Assembly: GCF_014199915.1 (NCBI RefSeq)
Contig: NZ_JACHOO010000005.1
Location: 124,001 to 188,000 of the forward strand
Origin: Prosthecomicrobium pneumaticum
GTDB taxonomy: Bacteria > Pseudomonadota > Alphaproteobacteria > Rhizobiales > Kaistiaceae
DNA length: 64,000 bases
Direction of reading: 5' to 3'
In this document: piece after piece, positions 27,132 through 37,700 of the stretch
Numbering within the stretch: the stretch's first letter is position 1
How the letters are laid out: the number at the start of each line of letters is the position of its first letter
Notes under the pieces: generated by a model
The model's input: the letters and a program-made list of their open reading frames with translations, nothing else
Database searches by the model: none
What the model was told of the DNA's origin: nothing
Made by a program: the position numbers and the translations under genes

Positions 27132-27770
27132 ATGCCGCTGCAGAACCGGGTGACGCCCGATGGCGTTCTCATCGCCGATCCCGCCCGCGGCCTCCTGATG
27201 GGCAATCGCGGCATCCTGCACGACGACACGCGGCGGCTCGGCGCCGCGCTCTGGCGTCACACGAACTGGGTCGCCTGCCGGCTCGCCTTCAAGGACCGGC
27301 GGCGCCCGGTGATGGCGCCGGGCCGCTACACCGAACTGTTCTTCCTCGACGAGGCGGTGGCCTTCGCCGCCGGCCACCGGCCCTGCGCCGAATGCCGGCG
27401 CGACGACTATCGCCGCTTCACCGCGGCCTTCCGCGAAGGCACGGGGCTGCGACCGGACAATGCCGCCGCGCTCGACCGCGTGCTGCACGCCGCCCGCGTC
27501 GTGCCGCGGCGCCGGATGCAGAGGACGCACGAAGCGCGGCTCGCCGATCTCCCCGACGGCGTGTTCCTGCGGCGCGCGCCGGAGGGGCCGCCGCTGCTCC
27601 TCACGGCCGGCCGGCTCCACCCTTACGCGCCCGCCGGCTATGGCGCCGCGCTGCCGGCCCCGCGCGAGGACGGCCTCGTCACGGTGCTCACCCCGGCGCC
27701 GGTGGTGGCGGCGCTCGCCGCCGGCTACCGGCCGCTCCTCCATCCGAGCCTCGGCGCGGCGGGCGGATAG
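27132..27770 (+). CDS. conserved hypothetical protein with CxxC motif
   Basis: A 212-aa protein; the start at 27132 is preceded by GGGGGAG about seven bases upstream. It opens LQNRVTPDGVLIADPARG and has ELFFLDEAVAFAAGHRPCAE followed by CRRDDYRRF. The G-H-R-P-C-x-x-C element is reminiscent of the zinc-binding segment of Ada-type proteins, but the rest does not match Ada. I recall similar uncharacterised proteins in alphaproteobacteria and actinobacteria, without a known function. It starts 116 bp after the CRISPR array and is probably ordinary flanking chromosome. Confidence 0.7.
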   Translation: MPLQNRVTPDGVLIADPARGLLMGNRGILHDDTRRLGAALWRHTNWVACRLAFKDRRRPVMAPGRYTELFFLDEAVAFAAGHRPCAECRRDDYRRFTAAFREGTGLRPDNAAALDRVLHAARVVPRRRMQRTHEARLADLPDGVFLRRAPEGPPLLLTAGRLHPYAPAGYGAALPAPREDGLVTVLTPAPVVAALAAGYRPLLHPSLGAAGG

Positions 27771-27848
27771 CGCCCCGTCCCGCGGGGGGCGATCGCGCCG
27801 GCCCGCGGGGGCGACGCGCGGCGCTCCCGCCGCGGCGCCTGCGCGAAA

Positions 27849-29135
27849 CTAAGGCCGGAAGCCGAGCGCGGCGCGGCCGGCGAAGGAGGCCGCGCTGCCG
27901 AGCGCCTCCTCGATGCGCAGCATCTCGTTCCATTTCGCCATCCGCTCCGAGCGCGAGAAGGAGCCGACCTTGAACTGGCCGGCATCCCAGCCGACGGCGA
28001 GATGGGCGATCGTCACGTCCTCGGTCTCGCCCGAACGGGCGGAGACGATGGTGCCGAAACCGGCCGCCTTGCCGGCGTCGAGCGCCGCCTTCGTCTCGGT
28101 CACCGTGCCGGCCTGGTTGGGCTTCAGGAGCACCGCGGTCGCCGCGCCGGCCGCCGCGGCGTCGGCGACACGGGCGGCGTTGGTGACGAGGAAATCGTCG
28201 CCGATCACCTGGCAGCGGCCGCCATAGCGGGCGGTGAAGGCGGCGAAGCCGGCGGCATCGTCCTCGGCGACGGGATCCTCGACCGAGAGGATCGGATAGG
28301 CCTCGATCCAGCCGCCGACCAGGTCGATCATGCCGGCCGTATCGAGCGCGCGGTCGTCGAGCGCCAGCCGGTAGGCGCCGCCGCGGCCGAATTCGGAGGC
28401 CGCGATGTCGAGCGAGATGGCGACCTCGTCCGGCGCCCGGAAGCCGGCATCGGCGATCGCCGCAACGAGCGCCTCGAGCGCCGCCTCGTTGCTCGCGAAG
28501 GCCGGCCAGAAGCCGCCCTCGTCGGCGACGCCCTGCAGCGTGCCGGCCTGCTTCATGGCGAGACCGGCGGCGCGGTAGATCTCGGCCGTCCAGTCGAGCG
28601 CCTCGCCGAACGAGCCGGCGCCGGGGCACATCACCATGAAGTCCTGCACGTCGACGCGCCGTGCGGCATGGGCGCCGCCGCCGAAGATCTGGATTTCGGG
28701 CAGCGGCACGCGGACCGGCCGGTCGCCGGCGAGATGCCGCCAGAGCGGCTGGCCGGCGGCGGCGGCCGCGGCGTGCAGCACCGCCATCGAGGTGGCGACG
28801 ATCGCATTGCCGCCGAGCCGGGCCTTGTTCGCCGTGCCGTCGACGACGATCATCCGCTCGTCGACCGTCTGCTGATCGGCGGCGTCGAGCCAGCGGATCG
28901 CCGCGGCGATCTCGCCCGAGACCGCCGCGACCGCGCCCGTGACGTCGAGCCCGCCAAAGGCGGCGCCGCCATCGCGCCGGTCGACCGCCTCGCCCGAGCC
29001 GGTCGAGGCACCGGCCGGCGCGATCGCCCGGCCGAGCGCGCCGCCGGCGAGCCGCACCTCGGCCTCGACCGTCGGCCGGCCGCGCGAATCCCAGACGCGC
29101 CGCCCGCGGACGCTCTCGATCCTCGTATCGCTCAC
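27849..29135 (-). CDS. divergent enolase (phosphopyruvate hydratase) paralogue
   Basis: A 428-aa enolase-superfamily protein of normal enolase length. Kept: H156 in GGGAHAARRVD, E206 in VADEGGF, metal ligands D243, E286 (SVEDP) and D313 (GDD), base K338 in LLKPNQAGT, and SGETED. Changed: the usual S-H-R-S-G-E reads S-A-R-S-G-E, so the conserved active-site histidine is A366. The lid loop reads GASTGSGEA rather than GASTGEHEA. It starts at a GTG overlapping the stop of the upstream kinase gene, with AGGAG eight bases before. The changes and the kinase partner suggest a specialised enolase acting on another phosphorylated acid rather than the glycolytic enzyme; this is inference. Confidence 0.85.
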   Translation of the reverse strand: MSDTRIESVRGRRVWDSRGRPTVEAEVRLAGGALGRAIAPAGASTGSGEAVDRRDGGAAFGGLDVTGAVAAVSGEIAAAIRWLDAADQQTVDERMIVVDGTANKARLGGNAIVATSMAVLHAAAAAAGQPLWRHLAGDRPVRVPLPEIQIFGGGAHAARRVDVQDFMVMCPGAGSFGEALDWTAEIYRAAGLAMKQAGTLQGVADEGGFWPAFASNEAALEALVAAIADAGFRAPDEVAISLDIAASEFGRGGAYRLALDDRALDTAGMIDLVGGWIEAYPILSVEDPVAEDDAAGFAAFTARYGGRCQVIGDDFLVTNAARVADAAAAGAATAVLLKPNQAGTVTETKAALDAGKAAGFGTIVSARSGETEDVTIAHLAVGWDAGQFKVGSFSRSERMAKWNEMLRIEEALGSAASFAGRAALGFRP

Positions 29136-30151
29136 CCGGAAAGCTCCTCTGACCATTCCTGCCGGATCGTCGACAGCCGCAGCGGCGGCGCCGCGATCAT
29201 CGGCAGCGCGGTGCGCCGCACGCGCGCCTTGTCCGCCTCCTCCGTCACATATTCGACCGGCGATTTGCCGTCGACGCGGGCGAGGAAGAGGCCGGGCAGG
29301 AGGCGCGCCGCCCGCATCTCGAGCGCGTCGCGCGCCTCGTGCCGGATCGCCGCCAGATAGCTCTCGGCGAGCGCGTCGAAGGAGACGAGATAGCCGTCGC
29401 GCGCCGCAGGGTTCCACAGGCATTTGAGCAGCAGATGGTTGAGGCAGAAGGCGAGATCGAAGGCCGGATCGCCGTACCAGGCGCATTCGGCGTCGAGGAG
29501 CACCGGCCCCTTCGGCCCGCAGAGGATGTTCTTCGGGCTGACATCGCCATGGACGAGCGCGGCGTGGCGGGCGAGCGTCTCGGCCGACAGCGTGCGCAGC
29601 AGCGGCGCGACGGAAGGGTGCGCCTCGGCCGCCGCCTCGAGATAGGGCTCGAGCCGGATGGCATGGAACACCGCGTCGTTCGCAAAGCGCGCCGCGACGT
29701 CGGCACGGCCCGCGGTGGCGTCGTGCACGGCGGCGATCGTCCGCCCGACGATCGCGGCGAAGGCGGGATCGGCGCGGCCGACGCGCAGCTCCGCCTTCCA
29801 GACCGGATGGCTCTGCGGATCGAGGAAATCCATCGCGAAGGCGTTCGCCTGCGGCGCGACCGCGAGCACGCGCGGCACGGCGTCGGGCACCACCCGGGCG
29901 GCCTCTTCGAGCCAGGCGACCTCGCTGCCGCTCCTCGACACCGGCGCCTCCCAGGTCCGCGCGACGCGGAGCCGCCCGAGCGCCCGCTTGACCGCGAAGG
30001 TGCGGCCGTCCGCCGTCACCCGCCAGATGTCGGAGGCGACGCCGCCGGTGAGCGGCGCGGCGTCGATCGCCGTCCCGGCCGATGCGAGGCCGGCCTCGAC
30101 GAGCCAGCGCGCGAGCGCGGGGTCGAGCCCGCCGGAGAGCGGCTCTTCCAT
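29132..30151 (-). CDS. aminoglycoside/choline-kinase-like phosphotransferase
   Basis: A 339-aa protein of the APH/choline kinase fold. The catalytic loop is LVHGDVSPKNILCG and the metal-binding motif is LLDAECAWYGDPAFDLAF; TFAVKRAL supplies the ATP-binding lysine. Such kinases phosphorylate small hydroxyl compounds (choline, homoserine, methylthioribose, sugars, antibiotics). The start at 30151 has GGAGG seven bases upstream; an upstream extension to 30310 is polar and rejected. It overlaps the enolase paralogue (GTGA), so the kinase probably makes the phosphate ester the enolase-like protein then dehydrates. The substrate is unknown. Confidence 0.82.
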   Translation of the reverse strand: MEEPLSGGLDPALARWLVEAGLASAGTAIDAAPLTGGVASDIWRVTADGRTFAVKRALGRLRVARTWEAPVSRSGSEVAWLEEAARVVPDAVPRVLAVAPQANAFAMDFLDPQSHPVWKAELRVGRADPAFAAIVGRTIAAVHDATAGRADVAARFANDAVFHAIRLEPYLEAAAEAHPSVAPLLRTLSAETLARHAALVHGDVSPKNILCGPKGPVLLDAECAWYGDPAFDLAFCLNHLLLKCLWNPAARDGYLVSFDALAESYLAAIRHEARDALEMRAARLLPGLFLARVDGKSPVEYVTEEADKARVRRTALPMIAAPPLRLSTIRQEWSEELSG

Positions 30152-30416
30152 CTCCTCACCTCCCTCCGCCTTCTTCCGGGCGACCGCCTCCGTTCTAGCC
30201 TTTCGCGCGCGTTCGTCCACCCCTCGCTCGCCTTGACCGGCGCACCGAAATCGGCCATGAGCATCGGCCATGACGGCACGTTCGATCTCTATTTTCTGCG
30301 GGATCATCATTACCGGCTAGCGCAAGCTGGCTGCGGCCGTTCCCTCTCGCCCATCCCGAAGAGACGAACGCCCCGGCCGGCGGCGATCGATCTGTCACGG
30401 GCTCGCGAGACGAAGA

Positions 30417-31973
<1,557 letters not shown>

Positions 31974-32009
31974 CGACGCTTCTCCGACAGAAGACGGCTC
32001 GGCTGCACG

Positions 32010-32041
32010 CCCCCCTCTCCAACTCTCCCCCACAAGGGGGG
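32010..32041 (+). repeat. REP-like element, left arm
   Basis: A 32-bp CT/G-rich palindromic element (CCCCCCTCTCC...CACAAGGGGGG). It is the inverted partner of 32117-32148; by my count 29 of 32 positions agree. Each arm can itself fold (CCCCC...GGGGG). Confidence 0.8.
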
Positions 32042-32116
32042 AGAGAGCTTGGGGGGAGAGAGCTTGGCCGCTCCCGTCTCGATCGCCGCGCCTCCGTGCC
32101 GCGCCACCTGCCCCCT

Positions 32117-32148
32117 CCCCCCTTGTGGGGGAGGGCTGGGGAGGGGGG
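32117..32148 (-). repeat. REP-like element, right arm
   Basis: Inverted copy of 32010-32041, 75 bp away. The pair forms a REPIN-like unit between cysS and the DUF559 gene. Similar CCCCCTTGTGGGGGAGG elements are common intergenic repeats in alphaproteobacteria. Confidence 0.8.
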
Positions 32149-32193
32149 CGGCCGGGCGCAACCGTCCGGAGCAGCACCACGACCGGATGAATC

Positions 32194-32583
32194 ATGCCCC
32201 ATCGCGTGACCGGCGATCGCCAACGCGTGGCGGCGAAGCGCCTGCGCTCCGAGATGACCGATGCGGAGCGGGCGGTCTGGAACCTCGTGCGCGCTCACCG
32301 GCTGAACGGCCTCGGCTTTCGGCGGCAAGTTCCGATCGGCAGCTATGTGGTCGACTTCTGTTGCCATGAGGCGAGGCTGGTGCTCGAGATCGACGGCAGC
32401 CAGCACGCCGAGGACGAGGCCGTGCGGGACGCGGTGCGGACGCGGTCGCTCGAAGAAGAAGGCTACCGCGTGATCCGCTTCTGGAACGCGGATGTGCTCC
32501 GAAACATCGGGGGTGTCGCCGAAACGATCCTTGCGATGGCGCCGCCGCGTACGACTGCACCGGACGGAGCGGAGGCCCCATGA
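32194..32583 (+). CDS. DUF559 endonuclease-like protein
   Basis: A 129-aa protein of the DUF559/Vsr-like PD-(D/E)xK fold. The candidate active site is VVDFCCHEARLVLEIDGSQH, matching D...E-x-D in the family, and EEGYRVIRFWNADVLRN is the typical C-terminal block. Family members are small single-domain proteins of unknown role, often multicopy in alphaproteobacteria and often beside palindromic repeats, as here (32010-32148). It overlaps the next gene by ATGA. Function unproven. Confidence 0.82.
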   Translation: MPHRVTGDRQRVAAKRLRSEMTDAERAVWNLVRAHRLNGLGFRRQVPIGSYVVDFCCHEARLVLEIDGSQHAEDEAVRDAVRTRSLEEEGYRVIRFWNADVLRNIGGVAETILAMAPPRTTAPDGAEAP

Positions 32584-33107
32584 CCGCGCCCGTCCTCACC
32601 GGCGGCTGCCAATGCGGCGCGGTGCGCTTTCGCGTCACCGGCGCATTGCCGCCGCCCTCGATCTGCCATTGCCGCATGTGCCAGAAGCAGTTCGGCGCGT
32701 TCTACGGCCCCTTCGTCAATGTGACCATGGCCGAACTCGTCTGGACACGCGGCGCGCGCAAGCGCTTTCAGTCTTCCAATATCGGCCATCGCGGCTTTTG
32801 CGGCGATTGCGGCACGCCGCTCACCTATGAGGTGCCGGGCGAGATCGCGCTCGCCATTGGGGCGTTCGATACGCCGGCGGTGCTGAAGCCCGCCATCCAG
32901 TTCGCCGTAGAGGCGAAGCTCCCCTTCGTCGACGCGCTCGGCGGCCTGCCCGCGCGCACCGGCGCCGAGGACGAAGCGCTCCACCCGGTGCTCCGGACGA
33001 TCGTCTCCTATCAGCACCCCGATCACGACACGGCCGCATGGCCCGACGAGCGACCGGCCTCGGTGTCGGACTCGAGAACGGAAGACCCCCGGAAAGGGCG
33101 GATGTGA
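32580..33107 (+). CDS. GFA-family zinc protein
   Basis: A 175-aa member of the glutathione-dependent formaldehyde-activating (Gfa/CENP-V) family. Zinc-binding cysteines are in GGCQCGAVRF, ICHCRMCQKQFGAF and GFCGDCGTPL. Most members are annotated from Gfa but have no shown formaldehyde activity. The ATG overlaps the DUF559 stop and the gene ends three bases before cimA, so it is probably cotranscribed with both without a shared role. Confidence 0.85.
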   Translation: MTAPVLTGGCQCGAVRFRVTGALPPPSICHCRMCQKQFGAFYGPFVNVTMAELVWTRGARKRFQSSNIGHRGFCGDCGTPLTYEVPGEIALAIGAFDTPAVLKPAIQFAVEAKLPFVDALGGLPARTGAEDEALHPVLRTIVSYQHPDHDTAAWPDERPASVSDSRTEDPRKGRM

Positions 33108-33110
33108 GCG

Positions 33111-34712
33111 ATGCCCAAGGAACGTCTCTATCTCTTCGACACGACGCTGCGCGACGGGGCGCAGACGCCGGGAATCGATTTCTCGCTCGAGGACAAGGCG
33201 GCGATCGCCCGCATGCTCGATGCGCTCGGCATCGATTATGTCGAGGGCGGCTATCCCGGCGCCAATCCGAGCGATACCGCCTTCTTCACCGAGAAGCGGA
33301 CCCGCAAGGCCGTCTTCACCGCCTTCGGCATGACGAAACGGATCGGCGTCTCGGCCTCGAACGATCCCGGCCTCGCCGCGCTCTTCGCGGCGAAGGCGGA
33401 TGCGATCTGCTTCGTCGCCAAGAGCTGGGACTATCAGGTCGCGGTGGCGCTCGGGGCGACCAATGCCGACAATCTCGAGGCGATCCGCGCCTCGGTCGAA
33501 GCGGCCTCGGCCGCCGGCCGCGAGGTGCTCGTCGATTGCGAGCATTTCTTCGACGGCTACAAGGCCAATCCCGACTATGCGCTCGCCTGCGCCCGCACGG
33601 CTCACGAGGCCGGGGCGCGCTGGGTGGTGCTGTGCGACACCAATGGCGGCACACAGCCCGCCGAGATCGAGGCGATCGTCGCCGCGGTGACCGCCCATGT
33701 TCCCGGCGACCGTCTCGGCATCCACGCCCATAACGACACCGAGCAGGCGGTCGCCAATTCGCTCGCCGCGGTGCGGGCGGGCGTGCGCCAGATCCAGGGC
33801 ACGCTGAACGGCATCGGCGAGCGCTGCGGCAACGCCAATCTCGTCTCGCTGATCCCCACCCTGCTCCTGAAGCCCGTCTATGCCGACCGCTTCGAGACGG
33901 GCGTCACCGCCGAGGCGCTCGAAGGCCTTTCCGCCCTGTCGCGCCGCTTCGACGAGATGCTCAACCGCGCGCCCAACCGGCAGGCGCCCTATGTCGGCGA
34001 GTCCGCCTTCGCGACCAAAGCGGGCATCCACGCCTCGGCGCTCGTCAAGGACCCGAAGACCTATGAGCACGTGCCCCCGGAGAGCGTCGGAAACCGCCGC
34101 CGCGTGCTCGTCTCCGATCAGGCCGGCAAGTCGAACCTGATGTCCGAGCTCAGCCGGATGGGCATCGCCGTCGACCGCGCCGATCCGCGGCTCGACCGGC
34201 TGCTCGCCGAGGTGAAGGAGCGCGAGGCGGCCGGCTATGCCTATGAGGCGGCCGACGCCTCGCTCGAACTGCTCGCCCGCCGCACGCTCGGCGCGGTGCC
34301 GGATTTCTTCACGGTCGAGAGCTTCCACGTCTCCGTCGAGCGGCGCTTCAACGCCGTCGGCAAGCTGATCAGCGTCTCCGAGGCGGTGGTGAAGCTGTGG
34401 GTCGGCGGCGAGCGGCTGTTGACCGTCGCCGAGGGCAACGGTCCGGTCAACGCGCTCGACCGGGCGCTCCGGAAGGATCTCGGCGTCTATCAGGACGCCA
34501 TCCGAGACCTCGAACTCGCCGATTACAAGGTGCGCATCCTGAATGGCGGCACCGAGGCGGTCACCCGCGTGCTGATCGAGAGCCGGGACGGCGACGGCGA
34601 GACCTGGTCGACCATCGGCGTCTCGGAAAACGTCGTCGACGCCTCCTTCGAGGCGCTGATGGATTCGCTCGTCTTCAAGCTCCTGAAGAGCGGCTGCGTC
34701 CCGGCGGAATGA
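33111..34712 (+). CDS. cimA: citramalate synthase
   Basis: A 533-aa member of the DRE-TIM metallolyase family. It condenses acetyl-CoA with pyruvate to (R)-citramalate, starting the threonine-independent route to 2-oxobutyrate and isoleucine. The start LYLFDTTLRDGAQTPGIDFS contains the DTTLRDG motif; metal ligands are in LGIHAHNDTEQAVANS and GTLNGIGERCGNANL. The C-terminal LeuA-dimer-like regulatory domain (about 390-530) suggests feedback control. The length and the GYPGANPSD segment favour CimA over 2-isopropylmalate or homocitrate synthase. Confidence 0.9.
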   Translation: MPKERLYLFDTTLRDGAQTPGIDFSLEDKAAIARMLDALGIDYVEGGYPGANPSDTAFFTEKRTRKAVFTAFGMTKRIGVSASNDPGLAALFAAKADAICFVAKSWDYQVAVALGATNADNLEAIRASVEAASAAGREVLVDCEHFFDGYKANPDYALACARTAHEAGARWVVLCDTNGGTQPAEIEAIVAAVTAHVPGDRLGIHAHNDTEQAVANSLAAVRAGVRQIQGTLNGIGERCGNANLVSLIPTLLLKPVYADRFETGVTAEALEGLSALSRRFDEMLNRAPNRQAPYVGESAFATKAGIHASALVKDPKTYEHVPPESVGNRRRVLVSDQAGKSNLMSELSRMGIAVDRADPRLDRLLAEVKEREAAGYAYEAADASLELLARRTLGAVPDFFTVESFHVSVERRFNAVGKLISVSEAVVKLWVGGERLLTVAEGNGPVNALDRALRKDLGVYQDAIRDLELADYKVRILNGGTEAVTRVLIESRDGDGETWSTIGVSENVVDASFEALMDSLVFKLLKSGCVPAE

Positions 34713-34723
34713 CCGCCGGGCCC

Positions 34724-37700
34724 TCACCCTTCGAGCAAATCCGACACGAGACCCGCGGCAACGACGATCCGCGCCACGGTCGGCGCCTCGGCGAGGATTC
34801 CGTCGAGCCGTTTGGCGATCCGTGCGGCGCGTTCCGCACGGGCCGCCCACCAGACGCCGAGCGGATCGTCCTCGGAGCCGCCCGCGCCGGCGCGGATCAC
34901 CTCGAGCGCCAGCCGGCGGTGGACGCGCGACAGCGTTTCGAGCGCGCGGTCGATCGCGGCCGCCTCGTCCGGATCACGCGGGCCGAGCCTATGGGCCGCG
35001 CGGGCCAGCCGGTCGAGGGCGAAGCGTTCGGCGAGCGCGGCGTGAACGCGGGCGGCTTCCGCGACCGGAACGTCGCCCTGGCGGGCGATCGTCTCGATCT
35101 CGGGCAGGGCGGCGAGCCGCGGCAGCAGCGCGAAGCGGCGGGCGAGCGCCGGCGGAAGCCCGGCGGCGGCGAGCGCCTCGGCATCGGCGGCGGCTTCCGG
35201 GTCGAGCGGCGCCTCGCCGGCGAGCGCATCGCGCGCCCCGGCGAGCGCGCCGGCATCGAGCCCCGCCGCGGCGGCGAGGCCACCCTGCCGCAGCAGGCGG
35301 CCGAGCGCGTCGGTGAGCACGTCCTGCACCCGGGCGTAGAGGGTCACCTGCAGCGTGCCGGGGATGCGGCCGTCGAGCCCGTCGAGGGCGTCGTCGAGCG
35401 CATCGAGCCCGAGCGCGCCGCGCACGATCAGGAACCCGCGGGCGATCTCGGCCGGTGCCGTGCCGGTCCGTTCGGCGACGCGGGTGACGAGGGTCGGACC
35501 GCCCCGGTTGACGATCTCATTGGCGAGAACCGTCGAGACGATCTCGCGCCGCAGCCGGTGACCGGCGATCTCGTCCGCGAAGCGTTCCCGCATCTCGGCC
35601 GGGAAATAGCCGGCGAGCATCGGCGCGAGCGCCGGCTCGTCCGGCAGGCCGGAGGCGACGAGGTCGGAGAACAGCGCGATCTTGGCAAAGGCGAGCAGCA
35701 CGCCGAGCTCGGGCCGGGTGAGGCCGCGGCCGGCAGCGGCGCGGGCGGCGAGCCGCGCATCGTCGGCGAGCGATTCGACCGCCCGGTCGAGCAGGCCGCG
35801 GGCTTCGAGATCGGCCATCAGCGCCGTCTCGAAGCGCAGCTCCGCCGGTCCGCGTCGCTCGGCGAGCGACAGCGCGAGCGTCTGGCGGTAGTTGTTGGCG
35901 AGCACCAGCGCCGCCACTGACTCCGTCATCGCGGCGAGCAGGGCGTTGCGCGCCGGCCGGTCGAGCCGTCCCGCCCGCTCGGCGGCGGCGAGCGCGATCT
36001 TGACGTTCACCTCGAGGTCGGAGGTGTTGACGCCGGCCGAATTGTCGATCGCGTCGGAGTTCACCCGGCCGCCGGCGAGGGCATATTCGATGCGGCCCTT
36101 CTGCGTCATGCCGAGATTGGCGCCCTCGCCGACCACCCGCGCGCCGATCTCCGCGCCGGTGATGCGCAGCGCGTCGTTCGCCTTGTCGCCCACCTGCGCG
36201 TCGGTCTCGTCGGCGGCGCGGACATAGGTGCCGATGCCGCCGAAGAAGAGGAGATCGACCTTCGCCTTCAGGATCGCCCGGATCAGCGCCGCCGGAGCGA
36301 GCCGTTCCTCGGCGATGCCGAGCGCGGCGCGCGCCTCCGGCGACAGGACGATCGCCTTCTCCCTGCGGGAGAACACGCCGCCGCCCTTCGAGATCAGCGC
36401 CCGGTCGTAATCCTGCCAGGAGGAGCGGGGGAGCGCAAAGAGGCGCCGCCGCTCGGCGAAGCTCGCCGCCGGGTCGGGATCGGGGTCGATGAAGATGTCG
36501 CGGTGATCGAACGCGGCGACGAGCCGCGTCGTCCGCTCGCGCAGCAGGCCGTTGCCGAACACGTCGCCCGACATGTCGCCGACGCCGACCGCGGTGAAGG
36601 GAGCCGTGCCGATGTCGACGTCCAGCTCGCGGAAATGGCGCTTCACCGCCTCCCAGGCGCCGCGGGCGGTGATGCCCATCGCCTTGTGGTCATAGCCGGC
36701 CGAGCCGCCCGAGGCGAAGGCGTCGCCGAGCCAGAAGCCGCGCGCCTCGGCGAGGGCGTTCGCCGTGTCGGAGAAGGTCGCCGTGCCCTTGTCGGCGGCG
36801 ACGACGAGATAGGGGTCGTCGCCGTCCGCCCGTTCGACCGCATCGGGCGGCACGATCGCATCGCCCTCGATATCGTCGGTGAGGTCGAGCAGCGTCGCGA
36901 TGAAGAGCTTGTAGGCCGCCTTGCCCTCGGCCGCGATGGCGTCACGGTCGGTGGCGGGCAGCTTCTTCGGCACGAAGCCGCCCTTCGCGCCGACCGGCAC
37001 GATGACGGCGTTCTTCACCTGCTGCGCCTTGACGAGGCCGAGGATCTCGGTGCGGAAATCCTGCGGCCGGTCGGACCAGCGTATGCCGCCGCGCGCCACC
37101 GGGCCGAAGCGCAGATGCAGGCCCTCGACGCGCGGACCGGAGAGGAAGATCTCGCGATGGGGCCGCGGCGCCGGCACGCCCTCGATGCGCCGGGGATCGA
37201 GTTTGAAGGCGATCACCGGCGGCGCCGCGCCCGCGGCATCGCGGCGGAAGAAATTGGTGCGCACGATGCCGTCGACGACCGACAGCACGCGGCGCAGGAT
37301 CGTATCCTCGTCGAGGCTCGCCACCTGGTCGAGCGCGGCGATGATCGCCGCACGGGCCGCGTCCGCCGCGGCCGGATCGGCGGCGCCGGGCGCGAAACGG
37401 GCGGTGACGCACTCGACGAGCCGCCGGGCGATGCCGGCATGGCGCACCAGCGTCGCGGCGATGTAATCGGGCGCATAGGCGATGCCGATCTGGCGCAGGT
37501 AGCGCACGAGCGTGCGCAGCAGCGCGACGGCGCGCCAGTCGAGCCCGGCCGCGACGACGAGCCCGTCGAGCCCGTCGCTCTCCGTCTCTCCGGCGACCAC
37601 GGCGCGAAACGCCTCCTCGAGCAGCCGGTCGGTGTCGCCGCCGCCCGCCCGGCCGAGCGCCGGCTCGAGCGTCATGTCGTGCACGACGACCGGCGCACCG

